Assembly: GCA_905215755.1 (NCBI GenBank)
Contig: CAJMRE010000018.1
Location: forward strand, 1-38,711
Direction: 5' to 3'
From: an uncultured bacterium
GTDB taxonomy: Bacteria > Actinomycetota > Coriobacteriia > Coriobacteriales > Coriobacteriaceae
Length of the DNA stretch: 38,711 nt
Of this stretch, positions 16,110 to 24,849 are shown one piece after another. The position numbers were made by a program, and so were the translations under genes. Numbering within the stretch: position 1 is the first letter of the stretch; each line of letters starts with the position of its first letter. The notes under the pieces were generated by a model. It saw only the letters and a list, made by a program, of their open reading frames with translations, was not told the DNA's origin and made no database searches.

Positions 16110-17051
16110 ATGTCAGAATTCATTAGGCCTCAGGTTCAGGTCGAAGAGATCAACGAGACGTCTGCTCGTGTCTCCGTCGAGCCGCTCGAGCGTGGTTACG
16201 GCGATACGCTGGGTAACTCCCTTCGTCGCGTTCTTCTGTCCTCGCTCGAGGGTGCCGCTGTCGAGGCTATTCAGATCGATGGTGCGCAGCACGAGTTCAT
16301 GACCATCCCTAACATGGTCGAGGATGTCACCGACATCGTCCTGAATGTCAAGGGTCTTGTCTTCAGGGCTCTCGGCACGACCGACGAGGCGACCGCCACC
16401 ATCTCGGTTGACGGCCCCTGCGAGGTCACCGGTGCGGACTTCTTTATTCCGTCCGAGTTTGAGCTGGTCAACCCCGAGCAGCACATCGCTACGCTCACCG
16501 AGGGTGGCCATCTCACCATGAGCATGCGCATCGGCTATGGCCGCGGCTATGTTTCTGGCGAGGCCAACAAGCGCGATAACGATCCCATCGGTGTGATCCA
16601 TGTCGACTCGCTGTACTCGCCGGTTTCCCGTTGCGCCAAGCTCGTTGAGGCTTGTCGTGTCGGTCAGCACACCGACTACGACCGCCTTGTCCTCGAGATC
16701 GAGACCAACGGCTCCATCGCCCCGCGCGACGCCGTGGTCCAGGCTGCCAATATCATCAACCAGCATATGGCCGCCTTTATGAACCTTGCCGAGACCCCCG
16801 AGGTCGAGGAGGAGGCTTCGATCTTCGCTCCCGAGGTCACCAACGACAACGCCGAGCTGGACAAGCAGATCGAGGATCTGGACCTTTCCGTCCGTTCCTA
16901 CAACTGCCTTAAGCGCGCCAGCATTCACTCGGTCCGTCAGCTCGTTGAGTTCTCGGAGAACGATCTGCTCAACATCCGTAACTTCGGTGTTAAGTCGATC
17001 GAGGAAGTGAAGGACAAGCTTGAGTCCATGGGCCTGAGCCTGAAGGCTTAA
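16110..17051 (+). CDS. rpoA: RNA polymerase alpha subunit
   Basis: This 313-residue protein has an N-terminal dimerisation domain (VEPLERGYGDTLGNSLRRVLLSSLEGAAV) and a C-terminal DNA-binding domain (LDLSVRSYNCLKRASIHSVRQLVEFSENDLLNIRNFGVKSIEEVKDKL). The latter contacts UP elements and activators. Both domains are intact and length is normal. GGAGG precedes the ATG. Confidence 0.97.
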   Translation: MSEFIRPQVQVEEINETSARVSVEPLERGYGDTLGNSLRRVLLSSLEGAAVEAIQIDGAQHEFMTIPNMVEDVTDIVLNVKGLVFRALGTTDEATATISVDGPCEVTGADFFIPSEFELVNPEQHIATLTEGGHLTMSMRIGYGRGYVSGEANKRDNDPIGVIHVDSLYSPVSRCAKLVEACRVGQHTDYDRLVLEIETNGSIAPRDAVVQAANIINQHMAAFMNLAETPEVEEEASIFAPEVTNDNAELDKQIEDLDLSVRSYNCLKRASIHSVRQLVEFSENDLLNIRNFGVKSIEEVKDKLESMGLSLKA

Positions 17052-17081
17052 TGCTTCGCATATTTGAGGAGAAACTAGACC

Positions 17082-17549
17082 ATGCGTCACAACGTTAAGA
17101 AGGGCCTGAAGCTCGGCACCGATGCGAGCCACACCAAGGCCATGAAGAAGAGCCTTGCTAAGGCCCTCTTCGAGAACGACCGCATCAAGACCACCGAGAC
17201 CCGCGCTAAGGCGCTGCGTTCGGTCGTCGACCCGATCATCACTTGGGCCAAGAAGGGCGACCTGCACTCTCGTCGTCTGGCTATCGCCAAGCTCGGCGAT
17301 AAGCAGCTCGTTGCCGAGATCTTCGACAAGGCTGCCCAGGGCATGTGGCAGGACCGCAACGGCGGTTACACCCGCATCATGAAGCTCGGTAACCGTAAGG
17401 GCGACAACGCTCCCATCGTTATCATGGAGCTCGTCACCGAGCCTTGCACGCCTAAGGCCAAGAAGGCTGCTCCGGCCCCCAAGAAGACCGCTGCTCCCAA
17501 GAAGGTCGAGGCTGTCGAGGAGGCTCCTGCTGAGGAGACCGCTGAGTAG
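17082..17549 (+). CDS. rplQ: 50S ribosomal protein L17 with an extended tail
   Basis: This 155-residue protein contains the L17 core (KKGLKLGTDASHTKAMKKSLAKALFENDRIKTTETRAKALR, then NGGYTRIMKLGNRKGDNAPIVIMELV). After residue 120 comes a Lys/Ala/Pro-rich then Glu-rich tail, longer than the E. coli protein; tails of this kind are usual in high-GC Gram-positive bacteria. It is the last gene of the ribosomal block. Confidence 0.96.
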   Translation: MRHNVKKGLKLGTDASHTKAMKKSLAKALFENDRIKTTETRAKALRSVVDPIITWAKKGDLHSRRLAIAKLGDKQLVAEIFDKAAQGMWQDRNGGYTRIMKLGNRKGDNAPIVIMELVTEPCTPKAKKAAPAPKKTAAPKKVEAVEEAPAEETAE

Positions 17550-17575
17550 ACATTCCGTCTGCATAGGCTATATTC

Positions 17576-17606
17576 GAGGGGTACGTTCGCGTACCCCTCT
17601 TTTTTT
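17576..17606 (+). terminator. Strong terminator after rplQ
   Basis: A perfect 10-bp stem (17576-17585 / 17590-17599) with a stable TTCG tetraloop is followed by seven T's. It ends the spc/alpha transcription unit. Confidence 0.95.
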
Positions 17607-17641
17607 GTCGCGATACCGTTACTTGTTTGTTGGGAGCGCCC

Positions 17642-18466
17642 ATGACTGCGCCGTCTGATTTCAATTCGATTTCCGAGCTTGACGCCACGCTCGTATTTCG
17701 CGTGGCCTATGATGGCTCGTCGTATAGCGGATTTGCCGAGCAGCCGGGACAGACGACGGTTGCGGGTGAGCTGCGTCGAGCCATCGAGACGCTGCTTCGC
17801 CGTCCGATCGATCTGACGTGCGCAGGTCGTACCGATGCCGGCGTGCATGCCGTGGCTCAGTACATCAGCGTGCCCGTAACGGACGCTGAGCTCGCCCTTA
17901 CGCGCCGTAGGTGGCTGCGGGCTATGGATGCCCTGCTGCCTAAAGATATCGCCATAAACGAGGTCTACAGGGCCCGTAAGGGCTTTTCTGCACGCTTTGA
18001 CGCGCGTTCCCGTACGTATACGTACCGTATTGCCGATCGCGATGCGCGCCCCGTGCTGTCCCGTGGTGCCGTGTGGTGGCATCGCTATCCCTTGGACGTC
18101 GAGGCCATGTCTGCGGCCTGTCCCGCGCTTTTGGGTGAGCAGGACTTTAAGAGCTTTTGCAAGGTCGCCTCTGCCGTGGGCAAGCCTACGCACCGCTGCG
18201 TGATGCGGGCCGAGTTTGGCCATGAGGTTGCGTTTGGCGAGGACATCCTGACGTTTACCATCGAGGGCAATGCGTTTCTGCATTCGATGGTCCGCACGAT
18301 CGTGGGCACGCTTGTCGAGATTGGCATGCATCGCCGTGAACCCGAGTGGATGCGCGAGGTCATCGATGCTTGCGACCGTACCGCTGCGGGCCCCACGGCT
18401 CCTGCCTGCGGCCTTACGTTTATGGGCGTGGATTACGATCCCGCCGAGCTTGTCGTGCTCGACTAG
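17642..18466 (+). CDS. truA: tRNA pseudouridine(38-40) synthase TruA
   Basis: This 274-residue enzyme isomerises uridines 38-40 of the tRNA anticodon arm. The catalytic aspartate is D65 in CAGRTDAGVHA; VAYDGSSYSGFAEQPGQTTVAGEL at the N-terminus and FLHSMVRTIVGTLVEIG near the C-terminus are family segments. GGGAG before ATG 17642 fixes the start; the upstream TTG extension is not supported. It follows the ribosomal block as in many Gram-positive bacteria, but behind its own terminator. Confidence 0.95.
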   Translation: MTAPSDFNSISELDATLVFRVAYDGSSYSGFAEQPGQTTVAGELRRAIETLLRRPIDLTCAGRTDAGVHAVAQYISVPVTDAELALTRRRWLRAMDALLPKDIAINEVYRARKGFSARFDARSRTYTYRIADRDARPVLSRGAVWWHRYPLDVEAMSAACPALLGEQDFKSFCKVASAVGKPTHRCVMRAEFGHEVAFGEDILTFTIEGNAFLHSMVRTIVGTLVEIGMHRREPEWMREVIDACDRTAAGPTAPACGLTFMGVDYDPAELVVLD

Positions 18467-18584
18467 GGGAGGGCTCGGCGCGTCGTGCGTCGGCACCTGT
18501 CATCTGTGGGCTGCGCGTGTGCAACATCTGTTCTTGGCGTGCAATACAACCGGTGTCTCATTGCTTTTATTGCCGGGGTGTACC

Positions 18585-18626
18585 ATGAACGACAGTTTGA
18601 TTCACTGCTGTCGAGAGGACGGATAA
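18585..18626 (+). CDS. Possible 13-residue upstream reading frame
   Basis: ATG at 18585 opens a 13-codon frame, MNDSLIHCCREDG, ending one base before the TTG start of the next gene, with that gene's AGAGGA ribosome-binding site inside it. Its own ribosome-binding site is weak (GGGGTG). It could couple translation, or may be chance; no homolog is known to me. Confidence 0.2.
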   Translation: MNDSLIHCCREDG

Positions 18627-18627
18627 C

Positions 18628-19668
18628 TTGGTTCGACGTGGCTCGCATCCGCGACTTTCGGTGATCCTTGTGGTAGAAGGTTCGCCCAGCTATGCGATGC
18701 GTGCGCTCGAGAGTATCCAGAACCAAGACCTCTACGATTTGCAGATTGTCGTTGTCTGTCGCGATGCTGCGCCCGGTGTGCGCCATTCGCTTCAAGTTGC
18801 TGCCGACAGGGACATTCATATTGATTTGATTGACGTCGAGGACGCGAAGCGCGGCGCTTGTCTTCGTGCCGGTTTTGCTGCCTCGCGCGGCTCTCAAATC
18901 ATCGCTATGAACGCCGATGAGTGGTTTGCTCCGCAGTCCCTTTCCAAGATGGTCAATATCGCGTGCGATACTACGGCAGACATAGTGCTCCCCACGGTGT
19001 CGCTCGACCGCTATGATGCACATCGAGAGCGCCATTCGCGCGTCTTGGATGCTGCTCATATTTCCATCGATAGCAAATCCTCGATGGTGACCGGGCTGCC
19101 CCAGTTGATTTTAGGCGGCCTTGTCGTTCAGACCTCTGGCGTGATGTACAGCCGCTCGCTGTTTGAGGCATGCCTTTTGTGCGACAAGGTGTTTCGCACA
19201 GTTGGGTTTATGGCATGCGCGCTTTCGCAGGCACGATGCGTGTCCGGCTGCGGCGATGCTTGTTTCCACGCGGCGGCACCTAAGCTTACAGATGCCTTTG
19301 ATCCCACCATGTATGCCAAGGTATCCGATGACACCCGAGCGCTCGACGAGCTTGCTGACTCACTCTCGGAAGCAGATAGCGGTGGTCGGCTCAAGCTGGC
19401 AAGCCAAAAGTTCTACTTTGCCGGACTGGTCGCCTGCATCGAGAATTTGTGTCTGAGCCCGCATGGGGTGTCGTCAATCGAGCGTTCCGCCCGCATGCGT
19501 GATATGCTCGATGCGCCTCGAACCCGTCAAATGGTCGCCGCGCTCAAGGATAACCATCGGGGGCTCGGTCTGTTGTTTGGGCCGATTGCCAGCGCCAAGC
19601 CCGCGCGATGCGTGATGTGTACGCATCTGGCAGCTTTTCTCAACCGGACGGGCGCAAAAACCGCCTAA
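18628..19668 (+). CDS. Family 2-like glycosyltransferase, function unknown
   Basis: This 346-residue protein has a GT-A N-terminal half: LSVILVVEGSPSYAMRALESIQNQDLYDLQIVVV is the usual GT2 opening, and the metal-site region reads MNADEWFAP where GT2 enzymes usually have a D-D/D-x-D motif. The C-terminal half is not recognised and has no membrane segment. It starts at TTG with GAGAGGA 8 bases upstream. It stands alone between truA and argR, with no polysaccharide genes nearby, so the substrate cannot be inferred. The altered acidic motif leaves open that it is inactive. Confidence 0.7.
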   Translation: MVRRGSHPRLSVILVVEGSPSYAMRALESIQNQDLYDLQIVVVCRDAAPGVRHSLQVAADRDIHIDLIDVEDAKRGACLRAGFAASRGSQIIAMNADEWFAPQSLSKMVNIACDTTADIVLPTVSLDRYDAHRERHSRVLDAAHISIDSKSSMVTGLPQLILGGLVVQTSGVMYSRSLFEACLLCDKVFRTVGFMACALSQARCVSGCGDACFHAAAPKLTDAFDPTMYAKVSDDTRALDELADSLSEADSGGRLKLASQKFYFAGLVACIENLCLSPHGVSSIERSARMRDMLDAPRTRQMVAALKDNHRGLGLLFGPIASAKPARCVMCTHLAAFLNRTGAKTA

Positions 19669-19800
19669 ACGGCTCATTACGAAACAAACTTGCATAGAAT
19701 TGTTTCGAAATGCGTTCTTATACACAAAAGCCTTCAAATAGCGTTAAACTATTCAATCACTGATTGATTGTCTCCGCCATCTTTTGGAGAGAGGGTTTGT

Positions 19801-20238
19801 ATGGCTAAAAAACGCAATGGGCGCCAGGATGCCATTAGAGATATTGTGCGCAATAAGGACGTCCGCACGCAGCGAGTGCTGGTCGATGAGCTCCGCGCTA
19901 TGGGCTTTGATTGCACGCAGGCGACTGTCTCTCGCGATATTGCCGATATGGGGCTGCGTAAGCTCCCTGAGGGCATCTATGTTCTGGCAGAGGACCTGCA
20001 CCTGCAGCGTATGGTTTCCGAGCTCGTAACGGGCGTTCTGCGCACCGATAATCTGGTTATGATCAAGGCTCAGCCTGGTACGGCTTCCGGTATCGCCGCC
20101 GCCGTTGATGCGGCAGAGTTGCCCGATGTGCTTGGCTCGCTTGCCGGCAACGATACGATTTTGGTTATTGCCCAGACGGCCGAGGACGGCGAGCGTCTCG
20201 AGGCGCTGATCAATAAGCTGAGCAATTCTCGCAAGTAG
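19801..20238 (+). CDS. argR: Arginine repressor ArgR
   Basis: This 145-residue regulator has an N-terminal winged-helix domain (RQDAIRDIVRNKDVRTQRVLVDELRAMGFDCTQATVSRDIADMGLRKLPEG) and a C-terminal oligomerisation/arginine-binding domain (VMIKAQPGTASGIAAAVDAAELPDVLGSLAGNDTILVIAQTAEDGERL). GAGAGGG at 19788-19794 supports ATG 19801. Upstream lie inverted repeats CGAAACAA/TTGTTTCG (19680-19687, 19700-19707) and CAATCA/TGATTG (19754-19759, 19761-19766), possible operator sites; neither is a clear ARG box. Confidence 0.93.
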   Translation: MAKKRNGRQDAIRDIVRNKDVRTQRVLVDELRAMGFDCTQATVSRDIADMGLRKLPEGIYVLAEDLHLQRMVSELVTGVLRTDNLVMIKAQPGTASGIAAAVDAAELPDVLGSLAGNDTILVIAQTAEDGERLEALINKLSNSRK

Positions 20239-20289
20239 GCGTGCGGGTCGTGCGCTCGGCACCGTGCGCGCTGACATAGTGGTTTGTAA

Positions 20290-20323
20290 GGGGTATCGAC
20301 GTTGGTCGGTACCCCCCTTTTTT
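20290..20323 (+). terminator. Terminator after argR
   Basis: An 11-bp stem (20290-20300 / 20305-20315, one G-T pair) with a 4-base loop is followed by CC and six T's. Confidence 0.9.
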
Positions 20324-20364
20324 GTTCGCCGGTATAAAGACCGCCCACCAGGTCGCTTCAAACT

Positions 20365-20405
20365 AAAAGGCCCCCGAGCAGTTCAATAGGCTGCTCGGGG
20401 GCCTT
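20365..20405 (-). terminator. Terminator of the penicillin-binding protein gene
   Basis: Arms 20367-20381 and 20391-20405 are a perfect 15-bp pair; on the minus strand the run of T's (20365-20368) follows. It ends the minus-strand PBP transcript. Confidence 0.9.
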
Positions 20406-20427
20406 GTTGCTTATGGCCGGATGATTT

Positions 20428-22632
20428 CTAGCCGACCGTATCGTCAGGCGTGGGCGAGGGGTCGGGAGTGGGCGTGGGCGTAGGCGTAGGCGTAGGCGTG
20501 CCGCCATCGCCGCCGGTCGAACCACCAGTGGAGCCGCCCGTCGAGCCACCGGTCGTACCGGTGCCGCCGGTGGTGTCGTCGCCCGTGGTCTCGGTGGTCG
20601 TGGTCGTCGTGGTAGTCGTTGTGGTGGTTTCCTCTTCGTCCTCGTTCTCGTCCTTGTCGTCGTTCTCCGTCTTCTTGGAGTTGTTGGTGCCGTAGAACTT
20701 CCAGACGCTGTTGTTCTTGTAGGTGGGCGCCGTTCCGGTCGCAAACTCCTCGCGCTCGGTACCGGTCAGAACGGTGTTCATAAACCGCTTAAAGACAGGC
20801 AGGTTGGTGCTGTCGCCCAGCAGGTCTGTGCCGTATTTTTGGATGGGGATCTCGCCCGCGGAATAGCCGGTCCACAGGGCGCACGCCAGCTGCGGGGTAT
20901 AGCCGCAGAACCACAGGTTGGTGGTGTTGTCGGTGGTGCCCGTCTTGCCGGCATAGGGCTGGTTGACGCTCAGGGCACCGGCAGCACCCGTACCGCCGCC
21001 CTGCATGACGCCGGACAGAACATCGGTGACCGCGGCGGCCTCGCCCTCGGTAAGCACCTGTGAGGGATTGTCGGTGTGCTGGTACAGCACCGAACCGGTA
21101 CGAGAGTCAATCTCGGTGATGGCGATCGGCTGGCGATAGTAGCCGCCGTTGGCAAACGTCGCGTAGGCGGCGGCCATCTCGAGCGGCGAGATCGAGCCGG
21201 TGCCGAGCGTCATGACGGGAACGTCCTCGATGTTGTCCTTGGCGGGGTCGATGCCGAGCTTTTTGACGAGCGAGATGATCTTGCTGTTGCCGACGGCTTC
21301 CGCCACCTGGATGTAGCCGGTGTTGGAGGAGTATGCCGTCGCCTGCTTAAGCGTGATGTTGCCATAGCTATGCTTGGCGTAGTTTTGGACCTCGGTCGTG
21401 GTGCCCTTGGCCTTGAGCGGCGAGTTGCAGTTGAGGGTGACGTTGGGGTTCATGCCGTTTTGGATGGCAGTTGCCAGTGTAAAGGCCTTAAAGGTGGAGC
21501 CGACGGGACGCTTGGCCGTGGCATGGTTTACGTGGTTCTCGTCGGCGTTGTAGTCGTAGCCGCCCACCATGCACTTGATGTAGCCGGTCTTGGGATCGAC
21601 GACGACCATGCCCATGTCCAGGCCGTCGAGCGAGAGCGTGTCGAGCTGCTCGCGAACGGCATTCTCTGCCACCTGCTGCATCGTGGGGTCGATGGTGGTC
21701 TTGACGGTCAGGCCGCCCTTAAAGAGCACGTCGGTCGAGAACTCCTGCTCCAGCAGCTGCTTAACATAGGCGACAAAGTAGGGCTGCGAGTATACGTCGA
21801 CGCCGCTGCCCGAAATCTCGGTCACGTTGAGGGTGATGGGCTCGGCCTGTGCGGCATCGTGCTCCTCCTGGGTGATGTGGCCCAGGCGCAGCATGTTGTC
21901 GAGGACCTTGTTGCGGCGAGACAGTGCCAGGTCGGGATTGACCGTGGGGTCGTACTGCGAAGGCGAGTTGGGAAGGCCGATGAGCAGCGCGGCTTCGCTC
22001 AGGGTGAGGTCGGCGGCGCTCTTGGATAGGTAGGTCTCGGCGGCGGCCTCGATACCGTAGGCGCCGTGGCCGTAATAGATGGTGTTGAGGTACATCATGA
22101 GGATCTCGTCTTTGGAGTACATGTCCTCCATCTTTACGGCGATGTAGGCCTCGCGCACCTTACGCTCGATGGTCGAGTCGAACTGCTCCTCCTGCAGGAT
22201 GGTGTTGCGCACCAGCTGCTGGGTGATAGTCGAGGCGCCTTCGTGCCCGCCGCCGAGGGTTGCCACCGCAGCACGCGCGATACCCCACAGGTCGATACCG
22301 CCGTGCTCGTAGAAGCGCTCGTCCTCGACGTCAACGGTGCCCTGCAGCACGTAGGGGGAGACCTCGTCCTTGGTGATGGACTTGCGGTTTTGCGTGTAGA
22401 AGCTTGCGATCTTGTTGCCGTTGCAGTCGACGATCTCGGTGGGCTCGCTCACCAGATACGCGTTGGCGTCGGTGTAGTCGGGCAGATCGGACAGCCAGCG
22501 GTTGACGTTGCCGACCATGCCGATGCCAAACGCCACGCCCGCGATAAGCAAAAAGCCCAAAAACGAGAGCAGGATTATGGGCAGGGCATGCGTCTTTGAA
22601 CGGCTGCGTCCCTGTCGTTGGCGAGGACCCAT
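20428..22632 (-). CDS. Class A penicillin-binding protein (PBP1A-type) with a repetitive tail
   Basis: This 734-residue bifunctional enzyme polymerises and crosslinks peptidoglycan outside the membrane. After a basic cytoplasmic start and one membrane segment (about residues 17-39) comes the glycosyltransferase domain with VEDERFYEHGG (E103) and STITQQL. The transpeptidase domain has STFK (S379), YSSNTG and KTGTT (K563). The last ~85 residues are low complexity: acidic, then poly-Thr, Gly/Ser/Thr repeats and a TP-repeat, likely a cell-wall-spanning tail. ATG 22632 has GGAGGT upstream; a longer in-frame start at 22755 lacks support. Confidence 0.93.
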   Translation of the reverse strand: MGPRQRQGRSRSKTHALPIILLSFLGFLLIAGVAFGIGMVGNVNRWLSDLPDYTDANAYLVSEPTEIVDCNGNKIASFYTQNRKSITKDEVSPYVLQGTVDVEDERFYEHGGIDLWGIARAAVATLGGGHEGASTITQQLVRNTILQEEQFDSTIERKVREAYIAVKMEDMYSKDEILMMYLNTIYYGHGAYGIEAAAETYLSKSAADLTLSEAALLIGLPNSPSQYDPTVNPDLALSRRNKVLDNMLRLGHITQEEHDAAQAEPITLNVTEISGSGVDVYSQPYFVAYVKQLLEQEFSTDVLFKGGLTVKTTIDPTMQQVAENAVREQLDTLSLDGLDMGMVVVDPKTGYIKCMVGGYDYNADENHVNHATAKRPVGSTFKAFTLATAIQNGMNPNVTLNCNSPLKAKGTTTEVQNYAKHSYGNITLKQATAYSSNTGYIQVAEAVGNSKIISLVKKLGIDPAKDNIEDVPVMTLGTGSISPLEMAAAYATFANGGYYRQPIAITEIDSRTGSVLYQHTDNPSQVLTEGEAAAVTDVLSGVMQGGGTGAAGALSVNQPYAGKTGTTDNTTNLWFCGYTPQLACALWTGYSAGEIPIQKYGTDLLGDSTNLPVFKRFMNTVLTGTEREEFATGTAPTYKNNSVWKFYGTNNSKKTENDDKDENEDEEETTTTTTTTTTTTETTGDDTTGGTGTTGGSTGGSTGGSTGGDGGTPTPTPTPTPTPDPSPTPDDTVG

Positions 22633-22794
22633 ATATTGACCTCCAGGTATGTCGTGCCGGACGGCGGATGTGCCGTCGGGGCAGGATGGACATAAGTTAT
22701 TACACGATAAACCAAACGGGGCGCGCGAGGCCTCGTGTATGCTGGAAGACGGCATTTTTCAGAGTGAATGCATACCTTGGTAAGGAGTTTGCCG

Positions 22795-24753
22795 ATGGCG
22801 ATTCGGGCGATGGGGCCGAGCGGACAATACGAGACTGGATTGGATGCTGCCGGTGTGGCGCTGCCCGAGCTGCTGGCGCCGGCGGGCGGGCTCGACCAGA
22901 TGCTTGCGGCCATCGCCGCGGGTGCCGATGCCATCTATGCGGGGTTGGGCGGCTTTAACGCCCGCGTGAGCGCGCATGGCTTTACGGATGACGAGTTTGC
23001 GCGCGGCTGCGCCGTGGCGCATGCCCATGGCGTGCGCGTGTACGTGACGCTCAACGTGTTCGTGTTTGACGATGAGTTGTCCGACGCGGTGGCGTTGGGA
23101 GCTCATGCACTGGAGTTGGGCGCCGATGCTCTGATTGTCGCCGATGCCGGGTTGGCCTGCGCGCTGCGCGCGGCGATTCCCGGGGTCGAGATTCACCTGT
23201 CCACGCAGGCGGGCGCTCATAGCGAAGGCGCCGTGCGGCTTGCCGCCGATGAGCTGGGGGTCGAGCGCGTGACGACGGCACGCGAGCTGACGGTCGACGA
23301 GATTGCGGCGCTATGTGCCACGGGCGTGCCCATCGAGGTATTCTGCCACGGTGCGATTTGCATCGGCTATTCGGGGGCGTGCGAGTTCTCGGCCCTGCGG
23401 CGTGGGCGCTCGGCGATGCGCGGCGACTGCACGCAGCCGTGCCGTCTGGCGTACGACCTAGTGGACGAGGCGGGACAGAGCGTTGTTGCCGTCGAGGGAG
23501 ATCGCCTGCTGTGCCCGCGCGACTATCTGGGTATTGCACATCTGCCTGAGCTTGTAGATGCCGGCGTGGCGTCGCTCAAGATCGAGGGGCGCATGAAGAA
23601 CCCCGATTACGTATTCAACGTGGTACGGGTGTGGCGCCGGGCGCTCGATATGCTGCGCGACGGCGCGTGGGACTCCGGTGCCGTGGAAGAGCTTGAGCGC
23701 GAGCTGGGAAGGTCGTTTAACCGTGGGTTTACCGATGCGTACCTGCGAGGGCGTTCGGGTGCCGGGCTGATGAGCTTTGAGCGCGCAATTAACCAGGGCG
23801 TGCGCGTGGGGCGCTTGGTCGCTGTGGGCCACGAAGAGGTGACCGTTGAGCTCGACGCCGCTGTGGCGGCGGGTGACACGCTCGAGATTCGGTTCTATCC
23901 GGGTGTCGACACGCGTCCCGATGTGCCCAAGCGCTGGCCGCAGGTGCCCTGCCCGGTGGATGCCGCAGCGGGGAAGCGCGTCGTCGTGCATTGCAAGCGT
24001 AAGGTGGACGCGGGCTGCGAGGTATACCTGATTCGCAGCGCCGGCGTGTTGGATCAGACGGCGGCGGTGTTGGAGCGCATGCGGGCCGAGGCGGATGCGA
24101 TTGCGCCCGTTGCGCGTGCCGTTGAGGTGCTGCCCTTTGAGGGCGTTGCGGTGGATGGTGGTGCGTCGACGGAGTTGGTGGAGTGCGCGGTTCCCGCTCG
24201 CATGGTTTTTGCTTGGCAGCTGATGGATGCCGACCCGCGCGGAGAACTCGATTTGTCCGACGCCGTTGTGGTGCTTGACGAAGTGTGCCGCACGGGTGAC
24301 GCTGACCGGACCCGCTCACTGATGCAGCGTGCCGGGTGCGTCGTCTGCCGCAACCTGGGACAGGTGGTGATCGCTCGCGAGCTGGGCGTGACATTTGACG
24401 TGGCGGCGCCGGTGTTCTGCGCGAATCGGGCCACGCTTACCTGGCTGCGCGGACTCGGTGCGGGGCGGGTGTACTTGCCGGCCGAGTTGCTCGGCAATGA
24501 TGCGGAGCGTATTGCCGAACTGGCTGCTGAACCCGGCGTCTTTGGTCCGGTCGACGCCGACCGTCCCGAGCTTATGGTGTGCGAGCACTGCCTGCTGACC
24601 GCCGAGGGCGTCTGCGCCACCGATGCGACGGGACAGGTCCGTTGCCGCGACTGCTTGCGTCGTCGGCAGGTGCGCTATCTGGTTGAGCGTGACGGTACAC
24701 GTCTGCCAGTTGCCATTGACGCATGCGGCAGGACGAGGATTTTCCTGTCGTAG
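22795..24753 (+). CDS. U32 peptidase-family protein (RNA-hydroxylation type)
   Basis: This 652-residue protein has the U32 domain: ELLAPAGGLDQMLAAIAAGADAIY near the start, then STQAG, VFCHGAICIGYSGACEFS (C184, C189, C196), GDCTQPCR and SLKIEGRMKNPDYV. U32 members TrhP and RlhA hydroxylate tRNA or 23S rRNA; others are called proteases. A second domain of the U32 C-terminal/collagenase type follows. A CX2C-X7-C-X9-CX2C cluster (C596, C599, C607, C617, C620) stands near the C-terminus and may bind metal. AAGGAG at 22782-22787 fixes ATG 22795. It is divergent from the PBP gene. Confidence 0.88.
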   Translation: MAIRAMGPSGQYETGLDAAGVALPELLAPAGGLDQMLAAIAAGADAIYAGLGGFNARVSAHGFTDDEFARGCAVAHAHGVRVYVTLNVFVFDDELSDAVALGAHALELGADALIVADAGLACALRAAIPGVEIHLSTQAGAHSEGAVRLAADELGVERVTTARELTVDEIAALCATGVPIEVFCHGAICIGYSGACEFSALRRGRSAMRGDCTQPCRLAYDLVDEAGQSVVAVEGDRLLCPRDYLGIAHLPELVDAGVASLKIEGRMKNPDYVFNVVRVWRRALDMLRDGAWDSGAVEELERELGRSFNRGFTDAYLRGRSGAGLMSFERAINQGVRVGRLVAVGHEEVTVELDAAVAAGDTLEIRFYPGVDTRPDVPKRWPQVPCPVDAAAGKRVVVHCKRKVDAGCEVYLIRSAGVLDQTAAVLERMRAEADAIAPVARAVEVLPFEGVAVDGGASTELVECAVPARMVFAWQLMDADPRGELDLSDAVVVLDEVCRTGDADRTRSLMQRAGCVVCRNLGQVVIARELGVTFDVAAPVFCANRATLTWLRGLGAGRVYLPAELLGNDAERIAELAAEPGVFGPVDADRPELMVCEHCLLTAEGVCATDATGQVRCRDCLRRRQVRYLVERDGTRLPVAIDACGRTRIFLS

Positions 24754-24801
24754 GTGCCGCGTCGCGTCAGTTTGTTATCATAAGAGAGTTTATGGACTTC
24801 C

Positions 24802-24828
24802 AGCACCGCCGTTTTCGGCGAGGGTGCT
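24802..24828 (+). other. Hairpin in the tyrS leader
   Basis: AGCACC-GCCG (24802-24811) pairs with CGGC-GGTGCT (24816-24828) around a TTTT loop with a 3-base bulge. It stands 8 bases before the AAGGAGG ribosome-binding site. The leader is under 100 bases and too short for a T-box, so any control must be of another kind. Confidence 0.4.
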
Positions 24829-24849
24829 ATAGCAAAAGGAGGATACCCA

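Noticed and set aside
16113..17564. Long minus-strand open frame opposite rpoA and rplQ
   Set aside because: Antisense to two certain genes, without a recognisable domain.
24754..24849. T-box leader before tyrS
   Set aside because: The gap is under 100 bases and lacks the T-box sequence.
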